64,000 bases of DNA. Origin: Amorphus sp040750475. Lineage in GTDB: Bacteria > Pseudomonadota > Alphaproteobacteria > Rhizobiales > Amorphaceae. How positions within the stretch are numbered: the first letter of the stretch is position 1; each line of letters starts with the position of its first letter. A model generated the notes under the pieces. The model ran no database searches, was not told the origin of the DNA, and was given only the letters and a program-made list of their open reading frames with translations. Of the stretch, positions 33,305 through 41,785 are shown in pieces. Where the stretch lies: assembly GCF_040750475.1 (NCBI RefSeq), contig NZ_JABJVY010000011.1, positions 1-64,000 of the forward strand, read 5' to 3'. Position numbers and translations under genes: made by a program.

Positions 33305-34474
33305 TTACTTCGCCAATTCCGCCGGCTTGCTCTCAGACCAAATCCGATCGGGCTCGAAGCCGTCCGGTGCGATCCCCGGCACCGCGCGGCCGCGCTTCGC
33401 CGCCGTGCCGCTGGCCCCCGTAGCCGCATCCCCGCTTTCGGAGGCGGCTGCCGCCGGCTTGGTCGCGTCCAGGGCCTCCGGCGGCACCAGCGACAGGGCG
33501 ACCAGCTCGCCGTTTTGATCGTCGAGCGTCCAACGCACGTCGCGCACCACCATCTCCCGGTCGATCGCCAGTGTCGGCGAGGTCGCGTCGACCCGGTCGC
33601 CGGCGTCCCAAAGCAATCCGTCGTCGCGCCGCCAGCCCTGGAGCGTGACGTCCATTTCCACCGATTCCGCCGCCCGCACCGTCGCCTCCCAATCGGCGCG
33701 CAGCCGGGCGCCGGCGCGGTCGAGCGGCTCCTCCGCCACGATCACCAGCGGGCGATAGGCGCCGACATTGACGTCGGGCACCCGCGCCTCGATCTCGCTC
33801 GTCTCGGCGCCGGAGACCCCGTCGCGCCCCGGCCGCTGCGCCTTGACCACGATTTCGGAGTGCCGCGCCTGGCTGCGATCGATCGACGAGCCGGCCTTGA
33901 TGTGCACGCCCTCGACGATCTGCGCTTTCGGCCGATCGGAAATCCCCCGATCGCAGACCACCCGCCCGTCGGCGGCTTCATGCACCCATCGTCCGCGCTG
34001 GCGCGACAGACGCTCGATCAGCTCCCACGCGCTTTCGCCCGGCAGCGCGACCACGGACGGAAACGCCGGCCCCGGATCGCCCACGAAGTCGAGCGCCAGG
34101 CCGAAGGGCGAGAGCACCGTGGCGATCACCTGATCCAGGGTCCGGCCCCTGAGCTGCCCCCCATCGGGCAGGATGACGGAGGAATCGATCGCACCCGCCA
34201 TCGATCCCCGTCCCCGCGCGGTGACCTGGTGCGTCTCGGCATCGAATGCCCGCGCGACCTCGTCGATCTTGCCGGTGATCGCCACCAGGTCGGACAGCAC
34301 CAGCTCCGCGTCGACGCCCGAGCGCAGAACGCGGTTGGAAAAGGCCGCCGGCACGCGCGCCGCTTCCGTCACCTCGAGGGTGAATTGCGCGGTCGCATCC
34401 CGCACCGAGCGCGACGCCTCGAAGCGAATCCAGTCGCCAAATTCGAAATCCGCGATGCGGATGATAAGGGTCAT
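33305..34474 (-). CDS. Baseplate hub protein (Mu gp44/P-like)
   Basis: A 389-residue tail hub of the Mu P (gp44)/late-control-D-type family. The N-terminal domain (ADFEFGDWIRFEASRSVRDA) and the central LPGESAWELIERLSRQRGRWV segment match this group. The C-terminal 50 residues are Ala/Pro-rich and charged. It sits between the tail tube and the spike. A composite repeat block follows its start codon upstream. Confidence 0.8.
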   Translation of the reverse strand: MTLIIRIADFEFGDWIRFEASRSVRDATAQFTLEVTEAARVPAAFSNRVLRSGVDAELVLSDLVAITGKIDEVARAFDAETHQVTARGRGSMAGAIDSSVILPDGGQLRGRTLDQVIATVLSPFGLALDFVGDPGPAFPSVVALPGESAWELIERLSRQRGRWVHEAADGRVVCDRGISDRPKAQIVEGVHIKAGSSIDRSQARHSEIVVKAQRPGRDGVSGAETSEIEARVPDVNVGAYRPLVIVAEEPLDRAGARLRADWEATVRAAESVEMDVTLQGWRRDDGLLWDAGDRVDATSPTLAIDREMVVRDVRWTLDDQNGELVALSLVPPEALDATKPAAAASESGDAATGASGTAAKRGRAVPGIAPDGFEPDRIWSESKPAELAK

Positions 34475-34540
34475 CTAGCGATTGTCCTCACGGCGCACGG
34501 GCCTTCGGCCCTGCATCCGGACAGGGCGCGCCATATCCTC

Positions 34541-34683
34541 ACGCCCCGGTCCGGGCTGCGCCCGTCCGCGCCGCTTGGGGCGCGACGGCCGGCAAGAGCC
34601 GAGGAGCGGCAACGCCGCGACCGGGATTGCGAATCGGCCGCCCCCGCGGAGCCGTGCGCGCAGCGCACTGGCGTGAGCGAGTT
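34541..34683. repeat. Composite repeat block
   Basis: It holds one hairpin element at 34543-34580 (stem CGGGC-TGC-GCCCG) and one in the opposite direction at 34593-34626 (stem GCGGC-AAC-GCCGC). A diverged large 3' element with GAGCCGTGCGCGCAGCGCAC ends just before the stop of the N C-terminal gene. The full gap 34475-34699 has no gene. Confidence 0.7.
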
Positions 34684-34699
34684 AAGCCGACGGACACAC

Positions 34700-35353
34700 T
34701 CATGCGCTCAAAACACTTAGCTCATTCGGCATAAACGCCGGGTGGACCACGCCATTTTCCGTGGCGATTTCCTCCGCCCGGCCGGCGTCCTGATAGACCA
34801 GATGGGCGACCGCGAGCGACGGCAGATTGGCCGAGAGCCGCAGGGCCCGCCGCCTGGGCAGCACCCGCAGCGTCCCGGCCAGATAGGTGGTGATCGCCGC
34901 CTGCAGACCAATCATCGCGCGCCAGTGCGCACCGTCGTCGACATCGGCAATCGCATCCTCGACCGCCGCGAAGCGGTCCGAGATCCGCGCCATCAGCGCC
35001 TCGCCCTCGTCGACGGAGCGCAGCGGCTCGCCCGGCACCGCGGCGCCGAGCGTGGCGAGCAGGGCGCAGACGGCCACGGTGCGCGCAGCGACCGCGCCAC
35101 CGCCCGCCGCCGTGACGGCCGAAAGGCGGTCAAGGGCGAGCTCCGCAGCGCTGACGTCGAGCCCGTCGGCGGAGAGCGCGGCCGAGATCGCCGCCCAGCG
35201 GGTGCCGAGCGTCGCCCCGGCGACCACGGTCTCGGCCTCGGCCAGGAGAGCCGCGCAGAGCGGCCGCGCGGTCCCGTCGGAGGGCGAGAGCGCCGCCACC
35301 ACGGCGGCCGTCGCGCGCACCGTCTCCTCTTGCTCGGTGGCAAGATAGGTCAT
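34700..35353 (-). CDS. C-terminal part of DNA circularisation protein N
   Basis: A 217-residue Ala-rich protein that matches the expected position and composition of the second half of Mu-like gene N. Its end (NGVVHPAFMPNELSVLSA) fits the usual C-terminus of that family. In related phages N is a single protein of about 400 residues whose N-terminal domain is here encoded separately at 36003-36461. An ATG with GAGG upstream allows separate translation. The interrupting block is a HigBA pair on the other strand. Confidence 0.65.
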   Translation of the reverse strand: MTYLATEQEETVRATAAVVAALSPSDGTARPLCAALLAEAETVVAGATLGTRWAAISAALSADGLDVSAAELALDRLSAVTAAGGGAVAARTVAVCALLATLGAAVPGEPLRSVDEGEALMARISDRFAAVEDAIADVDDGAHWRAMIGLQAAITTYLAGTLRVLPRRRALRLSANLPSLAVAHLVYQDAGRAEEIATENGVVHPAFMPNELSVLSA

Positions 35354-35382
35354 TCAGATCCTCGAAAACTGTCAGCCATCGC

Positions 35383-35411
35383 TTGACACATTAAGTGTCA
35401 GGCGATACCTT
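35383..35411 (+). promoter_or_regulatory. higBA promoter and operator
   Basis: TTGACA (35383-35388) and TACCTT (35406-35411) are spaced by 17 bases. The perfect palindrome TGACAC-ATTAA-GTGTCA (35384-35400) overlaps the -35 box and spacer, an ideal HigA site. Transcription would begin near 35418, at the higB ATG, so the message may be leaderless. Confidence 0.7.
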
Positions 35412-35417
35412 ACACAC

Positions 35418-35696
35418 ATGATCAGGAGCATCCGACATAAAGCGCTCGCCGCCTACTGGACCAAGGGCCGGACAAAGGGCCTGAACGCGCAATGGATCTC
35501 TCGGATCAGCCGCATTCTGCGCGCCCTCGACGTCGCCAGGGAGCCGCGCGACATGGACCTGCCCGGCTACTATTTTCATGGCCTGACCGGGCGGGATGAT
35601 GGTCGCTACTCGGTGCGCGTCACCGCCAACTTTCGGATCACGTTCGCCTTCGAGGGCGAGGACGCGATCGAAATCGATTTGGAGGATTATCACTGA
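35418..35696 (+). CDS. higB: HigB-type toxin (RelE superfamily)
   Basis: A 92-residue ribosome-dependent mRNA interferase of the HigB/RelE group. It starts MIRSIRHKALAAYWTKG, typical for HigB, and ends with the sheet residues NFRITFAFEGEDAIEIDLED. It is expected to cleave mRNA at the ribosome when free. Its stop overlaps the antitoxin start (TGATG), so the pair is coupled. The toxin-first order is standard for higBA. Confidence 0.9.
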   Translation: MIRSIRHKALAAYWTKGRTKGLNAQWISRISRILRALDVAREPRDMDLPGYYFHGLTGRDDGRYSVRVTANFRITFAFEGEDAIEIDLEDYH

Positions 35697-36025
35697 TGGA
35701 TAGACACCACTCCATTCCGCCGATGCACCCCGGCGAGCTGCTTCGGGAAGACGTCCTGCCCGCCCTGGATGTATCCAAGGCGGAGCTGGCGCGGACCCTC
35801 GGCATCTCCCGTCAGACGCTTTACGACCTCATCAACGAACGCCAGCCCGTGACCGCCGAAATGGCCGTCCGGCTGGGCAAGGCCCTTGGCAGCAGTCCCC
35901 GCTTTTGGCTCGACTTGCAGCGCGCTTTCGATCTCGCCGCCGCCGAGCGCTCGGTCGACGTCTCCCGCATTCCCCGGATCGCCGCCGTAAAAGATCCGGA
36001 TGTCATCGATCGCCCAAGAGGATGA
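35696..36025 (+). CDS. higA: HigA-type antitoxin (XRE family)
   Basis: A 109-residue antitoxin with an XRE helix-turn-helix (LARTLGISRQTLYDLINERQ). The N-terminal HPGELLREDVLPAL segment is the family hallmark. It binds HigB and represses the promoter through the palindrome at 35384-35400. Its 3' end overlaps the end of the truncated gene N on the other strand by 23 bases. This places the module inside a phage morphogenesis gene. Confidence 0.9.
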   Translation: MDRHHSIPPMHPGELLREDVLPALDVSKAELARTLGISRQTLYDLINERQPVTAEMAVRLGKALGSSPRFWLDLQRAFDLAAAERSVDVSRIPRIAAVKDPDVIDRPRG

Positions 36026-36461
36026 CGGACTCGCGGGCATCCGTCACCGCAGACGTCAGACCAGCCGCCGGATTGGCCCGCGCCGTGGGACCCGGCGCGC
36101 CGCCCACCTCGACCCCTTCGAAATCGATCGTGCCGTAACCGCCGTCGACGCGCGTGGTGCGCGTGACGATATTGACGCAATGGACCATCCAGGCGCCCTG
36201 TTGCGGCAGCACCAGGAGCCCGCCTCCCGGCGCCTCGCAGATCAGCCGGAGCGCCGCCAATTGGACGTCATAGTCCGCGCCGATCGTGTAGCCGCGCACG
36301 TAGAAGCGGCGGGCACGGCGACCGAATTCCTCCGTCGACGGCATGTCGCGGCCCGGATATTCGTGCACCGCGACGCGCTTGCCGCCTTCAGACTCGTCGT
36401 CGTCGACATGAAACGGCACCCCCCGAAAGGATGCCGGCAAGAGCCGATCCCGCCAACTCAT
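36003..36461 (-). CDS. N-terminal domain of DNA circularisation protein N
   Basis: A 152-residue protein containing the DNA_circ_N domain (ASFRGVPFHVDDDESEGGK then EYPGRDMPSTEEFGRRARRF). In Mu this protein (gpN) is a tail component also linked to circular DNA. It ends early at ILLGDR, at the point where the HigBA pair begins on the opposite strand. The rest of the family protein is found at 34700-35353. It is therefore probably the 5' fragment of a split gene. Confidence 0.75.
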   Translation of the reverse strand: MSWRDRLLPASFRGVPFHVDDDESEGGKRVAVHEYPGRDMPSTEEFGRRARRFYVRGYTIGADYDVQLAALRLICEAPGGGLLVLPQQGAWMVHCVNIVTRTTRVDGGYGTIDFEGVEVGGAPGPTARANPAAGLTSAVTDARESVILLGDR

Positions 36462-36466
36462 GATCG

Positions 36467-36640
36467 CCCCCCCCACCAGTGCGCGACCGCGCGACGAAGA
36501 AGACCGCCAGCAAAGGCCGACCGGCCGCCGCGCCTCAAGCGGCGCGGAGTGGCGCAAGTGGCGCGGAGCGCGGAGCGCGACGGGGACCAATAAGTGCCAC
36601 GACCGGGACGCGAAGAAATGGCGCGCCCCGTCCGGAGGCA
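36467..36640. repeat. Degenerate repeat block upstream of gene N
   Basis: The gap 36462-36681 holds no gene. It contains CACCAGTGCGCGACCGCGCG, related to the large 3' element, and several pieces of the hairpin element such as AAGTGGCGCGGAGCGCGGAG followed by GCGACGGGGACC. The copies are diverged and partly nested. Confidence 0.6.
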
Positions 36641-36681
36641 GGGCCGAAGGCCCGAACGCCGTGAGGACAACAGAGCGCAAC

Positions 36682-39102
36682 TCATCCCTTCCCTCGCGGC
36701 ATGCTCCGCCCGGTATCCAGCCGCACGTCGTCGAAGACATGCCCGCTCGGCTCCGAATAGGCGAGGCTCGCGCCGCGCGGCGCGCCCCGGATCGCGATTT
36801 CCAGGCGCGACACCCCGACCCGTTCGTCGCGCCGGGGCGCGGGCGCGGAGAGCTCCGCGCGGAGCGAGGCGATTTCGGCGCGCAACGCGCCGATGTCCGG
36901 CGCGGTGCCCGTCCGCGCGCCGGCCGGCATGGCCAGGCCGCCGTGCACGGCGGCCGCCACCCCGGCGGCCGCAAGCCCCGCCGCCGCCGGGTTCATGCCG
37001 CCGGCAAGCTGGCGCACGATCTCGCCGCCCATTTTCGGCAGATTCTTGAGCGGGCCGAGCTTCGCCGGCGACTGCGGAAAATGATCGGCGACCGCAGTTG
37101 CCGCGTCGCTCGCCGCCCCTTTGGCCTCCGGAAGGCCGGCCCGGATGCCGGCGGCGAGCTGGCGCATGCTCGCCAGGCCGGAGGCGTAGAAATCCTGGCC
37201 CGCGAACAGGTTGGAGATCGCCCGCACGGTCTGGGCAATCGAGGCTTGCGCCTCGGCCCCGCCGGCGGCCACGCCATCGGCGAGCCCCTGCCCGCCCTTA
37301 TCGCCGGCTTCGGTCAGTGCGGACTGCAGCTCGTCGGCATCCCGCTTCACGCCATGGCGAAAGGCCTTGCGGTCGGCCGCGCTCGGATAGGAGCGGCTTG
37401 CTGCAGGCGCATCGGAGCGAGAGACGGGCGAGACCTGTCGCGCCGCCTTTACGTAGTCGAAAAAGACGGAGCGAAGATCATCGCCCAAGTTGTTCAGAAA
37501 GCTGTTGACCGGGCCGAACACAGAATCGTTCGCCCACTCGTTCATGGTCTCGCTGTTGGTCCTGGCGCGCTCTACCTTTTTTTCCGTCGGCATCCGCAGC
37601 TCGTTGGCCACCAGCGAGCCGACGTTAAGCACGGTGAAGGCCATTCGGCCAAAGCCGATCCCATAGCCTCCGGCCTTCGGCGCAGGCGAGGCACCGCCCG
37701 CGACGACACCCGTCCCCGACCCTGCGGCGGGCACGGACGCGGGCGCTGGAACACCGGCCGCAGCCTTTGCCGCCCCAGCATAGGTGCGCAGCCCCCCTGC
37801 CGCCCTTTTGCTAAGGCTGATGATGTCCCGCATCGAACCGACCAAACCGGCCGCGCCAAATCCGATCATCGCCCAATCGAGCGCCGACAAGTTCTTCATG
37901 TTTTCGACGAACTCGCCAAACGAATTCGATCCCGACACCACATCGTAGAGCTTGGCCGCAGCGGTCGCGATCGCCGCCAGCCGTCCGATCCGCGTCGCAA
38001 GCAGCGCCACACCGAGCCGGCCAACGGCGACGGCAAGGCCCGCAAGCCCTGCGATCGCGCCGGCGAACGGTGCCGCCGCCAGCGCGCCGAGCGATCCCAG
38101 GATCAGATTTTCCGGCCCGCCGACGAAGCCCGACAGGCTTTGCGCCAGATCGCGACCCGCCCGGGCGACGGCGGTGAACGTGCGGCCGACGCGGGACCAA
38201 TTCACTCGGTCGAACAGGTCGACCATGGTATCGAGACCACCGAGCAAGCGACCCGAAACGACTTCCTTGTTGGTCGCCACCCATTCTTTCAGCGAGGTGA
38301 TCATGGGCGTGATCTGCGGCAGAAGCTCCTTGCCGATGGTGACCTTGAGCCCCTTGAGGGCGTAGCTCGTCCGAAAAAGCTCGTCGTTGAAGGCTTCGGC
38401 CGCGGCCGCGTCTTCGTCGCTGACCACGCCCCCGAGATTGCGGCCCTCCTTGATATAGTTCCGGATCGCCTCGCCCGACTCCTGGGCAAACCGCACCAGG
38501 TTCTGCCCTGAGCGCGAAAAGGCGGCAGCCGCAAACGCATTGCGCTCCGCCGCCGGAAGGTCCCGCATTGCGGAAATCAGAAGCTCGAAGGCCTCCGCCC
38601 CGCTCGTCGTATTCTTCAACTGCTCCAGAAGTGCCGGGTTGGTCTTCTTGAGATAGGTGTTGAGCGACCCCGTTCCGGCCTTCAGTTCGCCGATCCGCTT
38701 CGTCATTGCCTGGACCGAGGCGTCGATCGTCTCGCCGGACACCCCGATCAGCTCACCGGTGTAATGCAGATCGCGGAGCTGTTGCACCGTGAAGCCGACC
38801 TGGCGGCCGAGCTTGGCGAGCCCGTCCATTTCGTTGGCGAATGACCGCATGGACGCCGCAGCACCTGCAAATGACAGAGCGGCGGCGATGCCCGACAGGG
38901 CGCCGAGCGACCGCACCAGGCCCGCGCTCGCACCCATCAGCGGACGCGCGGCACGGCCGACCCCGCGCATCTCGCGCGCCATGCGCGAAAGGCCCGTGTT
39001 CCGGGCCATGGCCTGCATGTTCCGACCGATCGACCGGAACGTGCGGGTCGCGCGATCGTCGGCTCTGACGACGATCTTTGCTTCGCGGGTGGTGTCAGCC
39101 AC
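36682..39102 (-). CDS. Tail tape measure protein
   Basis: An 806-residue tape measure that sets tail length. The N-terminal DDRATRTFRSIGRNMQAMA is a typical start. It then has long helical segments, several hydrophobic stretches (FAGAIAGLAGLAVAVGRLGV) and an Ala/Gly-rich C-terminal half. About 800 residues would predict a tail of roughly 120 nm if the usual 0.15 nm per residue holds. Its start overlaps the end of the frameshifted chaperone, as is usual. Confidence 0.88.
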   Translation of the reverse strand: MADTTREAKIVVRADDRATRTFRSIGRNMQAMARNTGLSRMAREMRGVGRAARPLMGASAGLVRSLGALSGIAAALSFAGAAASMRSFANEMDGLAKLGRQVGFTVQQLRDLHYTGELIGVSGETIDASVQAMTKRIGELKAGTGSLNTYLKKTNPALLEQLKNTTSGAEAFELLISAMRDLPAAERNAFAAAAFSRSGQNLVRFAQESGEAIRNYIKEGRNLGGVVSDEDAAAAEAFNDELFRTSYALKGLKVTIGKELLPQITPMITSLKEWVATNKEVVSGRLLGGLDTMVDLFDRVNWSRVGRTFTAVARAGRDLAQSLSGFVGGPENLILGSLGALAAAPFAGAIAGLAGLAVAVGRLGVALLATRIGRLAAIATAAAKLYDVVSGSNSFGEFVENMKNLSALDWAMIGFGAAGLVGSMRDIISLSKRAAGGLRTYAGAAKAAAGVPAPASVPAAGSGTGVVAGGASPAPKAGGYGIGFGRMAFTVLNVGSLVANELRMPTEKKVERARTNSETMNEWANDSVFGPVNSFLNNLGDDLRSVFFDYVKAARQVSPVSRSDAPAASRSYPSAADRKAFRHGVKRDADELQSALTEAGDKGGQGLADGVAAGGAEAQASIAQTVRAISNLFAGQDFYASGLASMRQLAAGIRAGLPEAKGAASDAATAVADHFPQSPAKLGPLKNLPKMGGEIVRQLAGGMNPAAAGLAAAGVAAAVHGGLAMPAGARTGTAPDIGALRAEIASLRAELSAPAPRRDERVGVSRLEIAIRGAPRGASLAYSEPSGHVFDDVRLDTGRSMPRGKG

Positions 39103-39343
39103 GATTGCGCCTCTTGGCGATGCGGTGGGCTTGCTGCAGCTCGATCACGAGCCGGGACACCGGCATCGCCAGATAGCGATCCGTGTTCCGGTCCCAGAAA
39201 TCAGCGAGGTCAAAGGCGAGATCGATCAAGTCTTGCGGATCGACTACGTCTCGCCCGTCCCGAAAAAACCGTTCACCAGGTTCTGCAGCGCCATGTAATC
39301 GGACAGCGCCATTCGCTCGAGCGACGACGGCGGGACGCCGCAC
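39095..39343 (-). CDS. Tail assembly chaperone, -1 frame extension
   Basis: The downstream half of the chaperone pair. Only residues after the slippage point are expected to be made, 55 residues beginning RDGRDVVDPQDLIDLAFDLA. It is reached by a -1 shift at TTTTTTC (39262-39268). The fused product would have 162 residues. It lies directly before the tape measure gene and overlaps it. The upstream part of this open frame is an antisense-like artefact and is not used as a separate start. Confidence 0.75.
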   Translation of the reverse strand: MRRPAVVARANGAVRLHGAAEPGERFFRDGRDVVDPQDLIDLAFDLADFWDRNTDRYLAMPVSRLVIELQQAHRIAKRRNRG

Positions 39344-39582
39344 ACCCGGGCCATCAGCCTGTGCATAACCTTCTGATCGAAGCGGAACGCGCCCTCTTCC
39401 GCTAGCACGACGATGGGATTGCCGCAGGCCAGGATATCGGTCGGCTCCAGCTCGCGGAGCGTGAGCCGCTTCACCTCCTCGCCATGAGCTTGGATCGGCT
39501 TGGAGAGCGGAAGCGTGAGTCCGTCGTCATCGCTCGCGTCGGATGCGGTCAGCGCCGCTTCGGATGCCTTCGCCGCGCTCAT
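39244..39582 (-). CDS. Tail assembly chaperone (Mu gp41-like)
   Basis: A 112-residue phage tail chaperone (gpE/Mu gp41 family). The segment LTLRELEPTDILACGNPIVV and the SLERMALSDYMALQNLVNGF ending are typical. Chaperones of this type bind the tape measure and exist in two forms made by frameshifting. The zero-frame stop is a few codons after the slippery site. It starts in the stop of the tail tube gene as ATGA. Confidence 0.8.
   Translation of the reverse strand: MSAAKASEAALTASDASDDDGLTLPLSKPIQAHGEEVKRLTLRELEPTDILACGNPIVVLAEEGAFRFDQKVMHRLMARVCGVPPSSLERMALSDYMALQNLVNGFFGTGET
39262..39268 (-). other. Programmed -1 frameshift site
   Basis: On the minus strand the heptamer T-TTT-TTC is in the X-XXY-YYZ register with the chaperone frame (GGT TTT TTC). 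A -1 slip continues into the overlapping frame at CGG GAC. The spacing before the tape measure gene matches the conserved arrangement in tailed phages. Confidence 0.8.
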
Positions 39583-39941
39583 TTGATCTGCTCCCCGCTC
39601 ATCCCCTCGAATCGGCCGGTGATCTCCGCATCGTCCGCGTTGATCTCGCCGTCGCCGGCGAACCACGCCGAGCGCAGCATGTAGGCGGTGTTGTTGGCGA
39701 GCTCGACGGTGACGGTCACGTCGTCATGGTCGTGCAGCGTGTCGATCGAAAATCCCGGCTGCGTCGTGAAGGTGCCTTCGATGTAGGGGACTTTCGGCGT
39801 TTCCTTGAAGCCGTGCGTCCCGTCGAGACCAGCAACGCCCTCGCGCTGTGTCGGCGTGACGTTGACCGTAAAGGACCCTTTCGCGAGATATTGGGTCCCG
39901 TCCACCTTGATGTACAAGGTGCCGGAAAGAAGGTTGCTCAT
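39579..39941 (-). CDS. Tail tube protein (Mu gp40-like)
   Basis: A 120-residue tail tube subunit of the Mu M/gp40 family. It starts with LSGTLYIKVDGTQYLAKGSF and ends DAEITGRFEGMSGEQIK. Between them is KVPYIEGTFTTQPGFSIDTL, typical of this fold. It polymerises into the inner tube inside the contractile sheath. Its stop overlaps the chaperone start. Confidence 0.85.
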   Translation of the reverse strand: MSNLLSGTLYIKVDGTQYLAKGSFTVNVTPTQREGVAGLDGTHGFKETPKVPYIEGTFTTQPGFSIDTLHDHDDVTVTVELANNTAYMLRSAWFAGDGEINADDAEITGRFEGMSGEQIK

Positions 39942-40029
39942 GTCGGTTCTCCAGAGCGAGCGTCGCCGTGGCCGCGATCAGGCGCGGCCCGGCAGGCGCA
40001 CAAGGAAGCGAGTAGGAAGGCCCGGCCGA

Positions 40030-41538
40030 TCAGGCCCCGACGTCGTTCGCGTACTGCAGGCGGAACTGCGCCAGCGTGGCGAAAAGACGGAGCTGATTGA
40101 CCAGATCCGGCGGATAGAGCGCGTCGAGCCGGTTCGGCTCGGTCACGCTGCGCTCGACCACCAGGTTCGCCTTGAAGGACCGCATGTTTTCCACCTGCCC
40201 TTGCAGCTCCAGCTCGGCATAGCGGGCCACGATCTCGCCGGCGGCGACCGACGGCGTCACGATCTTCTGGCCGGCGCCGAACTTGGTGCCGTCGTCGGCG
40301 AGCTTGTGGCGCGGGTATTTGCTGGTGACCGCCGAGCGCAGGTCGCGCAGCACATAGGCAAGCGTCGCCAGCGTCGTGGTGTCCAGATAGGCGGTGTCGG
40401 CCTGGTCGTAGGCGTTTTTCTGGTAGGTCGAAATCGCCCGCTCGATCTGGACCGTCCCGTCCGACATCACCTTGCTGGTGGCGATCCCGTCATAAAGTAG
40501 CGTGTTGCGTTCCGTCCCACTGAAGCGGTTTTCCCGCGGCTCCGCCATGATGCCCAGAAGTGGCAGCGTCTGGAGCGGGCGCGCCGGATCGTTGCCGTAG
40601 CCCTTGGCCGCCTGGGCGGCATAGGCGGCGGCGATCTCCCACGGCGGCGACGGCCGCGCGGCGGGATAGCCGAGTACCGAAATTGCCGCATCGTTGCGGG
40701 CATTGCCGAAGGTGGTGAGCTCGCCCTGTGTGCCGCGCTTGGCCGACCAGACGTGACCGTAGAGCTGGCGCAGCCAGCCCCAGCGTCCGGCATCGCCAAA
40801 GCCGAATTCCGCATCGATCGCGTTGAGCGACGTGGTATCGGTGTAGGGAAAGGCGACGTGCTCGTAAGGCTCGTCGCCGAGCGCGGCGATCGAATTGGCC
40901 AGATCCGGCGCCGAGGTGCCGCCCGTCATGGCCGTGATGGTCACGCCGATGCCCGCCGGCAGCGCCTCGCCGGCAAGGTCGCCGCCGAGATTGACGCCGA
41001 CATGGATGTCGTTGCCCGTCTCGCCCTTCCACTTGGCCGTCAGCGTGACCGTGCCATCGGTGTTGGACGCAGCCACCGGCAGGTCGGCCGCCGCCGTCAC
41101 CGCAGCCTCGACCGCGTCGCCAACTTCCGTCGCCGTATCTTCGTCGGCGACCGCGATCTGCAGCCGCTGGCCGGCGATGTAGAGCGAGAGCGTGCCGGCC
41201 GCCGAGGCGGGACCGGAAAATTCCAGCGTGCCCGACGCTTTCTGGCCGCCGGACGGCTCGGTCTGCGGCAGGCAAATGAGCTCCGACGAGACATTGTTCG
41301 CCAGGAACGTTTTGACCATGCGCGTAAGCATGGAGCCCGCGCCGAAGGCCGCCTTGGCCGCAGCGGTCGAGGAGATCGGAATCGGCACGTCGGCCGTCGC
41401 CGTGCCGGCCGACAGCATCACGCCGAAAAGCAGCGCCGGCTGGTCGATCGTGCCCCGGCCGGCCTGGCTGGGATCGATCTCGGCGTAAAACAGCGGCACC
41501 CGCCAGCCGGCGGGAATGCTGTTGAAGGAAATCGGCAT
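40030..41538 (-). CDS. Contractile tail sheath protein (Mu gpL-like)
   Basis: A 502-residue sheath protein of the Mu L family. It starts MPISFNSIPAGWRVPLFYAE, the usual N-terminus, and contains the conserved AERGTRGE-type and DTTTLATLAYVLRDLRSAVT segments. The middle inserts (STDGTVTLTAKWKGETGNDI) form the exposed domain. A longer upstream frame is not used because AAGGAGG precedes the ATG at 41538. The presence of a sheath shows that this is a myovirus-type tail. Confidence 0.92.
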   Translation of the reverse strand: MPISFNSIPAGWRVPLFYAEIDPSQAGRGTIDQPALLFGVMLSAGTATADVPIPISSTAAAKAAFGAGSMLTRMVKTFLANNVSSELICLPQTEPSGGQKASGTLEFSGPASAAGTLSLYIAGQRLQIAVADEDTATEVGDAVEAAVTAAADLPVAASNTDGTVTLTAKWKGETGNDIHVGVNLGGDLAGEALPAGIGVTITAMTGGTSAPDLANSIAALGDEPYEHVAFPYTDTTSLNAIDAEFGFGDAGRWGWLRQLYGHVWSAKRGTQGELTTFGNARNDAAISVLGYPAARPSPPWEIAAAYAAQAAKGYGNDPARPLQTLPLLGIMAEPRENRFSGTERNTLLYDGIATSKVMSDGTVQIERAISTYQKNAYDQADTAYLDTTTLATLAYVLRDLRSAVTSKYPRHKLADDGTKFGAGQKIVTPSVAAGEIVARYAELELQGQVENMRSFKANLVVERSVTEPNRLDALYPPDLVNQLRLFATLAQFRLQYANDVGA

Positions 41539-41539
41539 C

Positions 41540-41776
41540 TCAGGCCTCCTTGGTCGGATCGGGGATCGGATCGGCGGCGGCGGGCTTGGCGGGCGGCGGC
41601 GTGGGCGCCGCCGGCTTCGCGCCCTTGGCCGGCTTGGTGCCGAGCGCAACATCCCCGTCGTTGAGCCGGCGCCGCCAATAGGGGTGATGGTCCGGCACCT
41701 CGCGCCCCTTTGCGGGCACGGATTCGCCGGTGACCGGGTCACGCACCAGGCGACCCGGAACGGGTTTGATCCACAT
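41540..41776 (-). CDS. DUF2635 phage protein
   Basis: A 78-residue protein of the DUF2635 family, which is nearly always just before the sheath gene in Mu-like phages. It starts MWIKPVPGRLVRDPVTGE and ends in a Pro/Ala/Lys-rich tail. The role is unknown. It stops one base before the sheath start. Confidence 0.85.
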   Translation of the reverse strand: MWIKPVPGRLVRDPVTGESVPAKGREVPDHHPYWRRRLNDGDVALGTKPAKGAKPAAPTPPPAKPAAADPIPDPTKEA

Positions 41777-41785
41777 CGGGACCTC

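Noticed and set aside
29764..34720. Very long plus-strand frames across the baseplate genes (29764-31974, 33125-34720)
   Set aside because: Their frames run through intergenic repeat elements and mirror known tail genes. No domain or ribosome site supports them.
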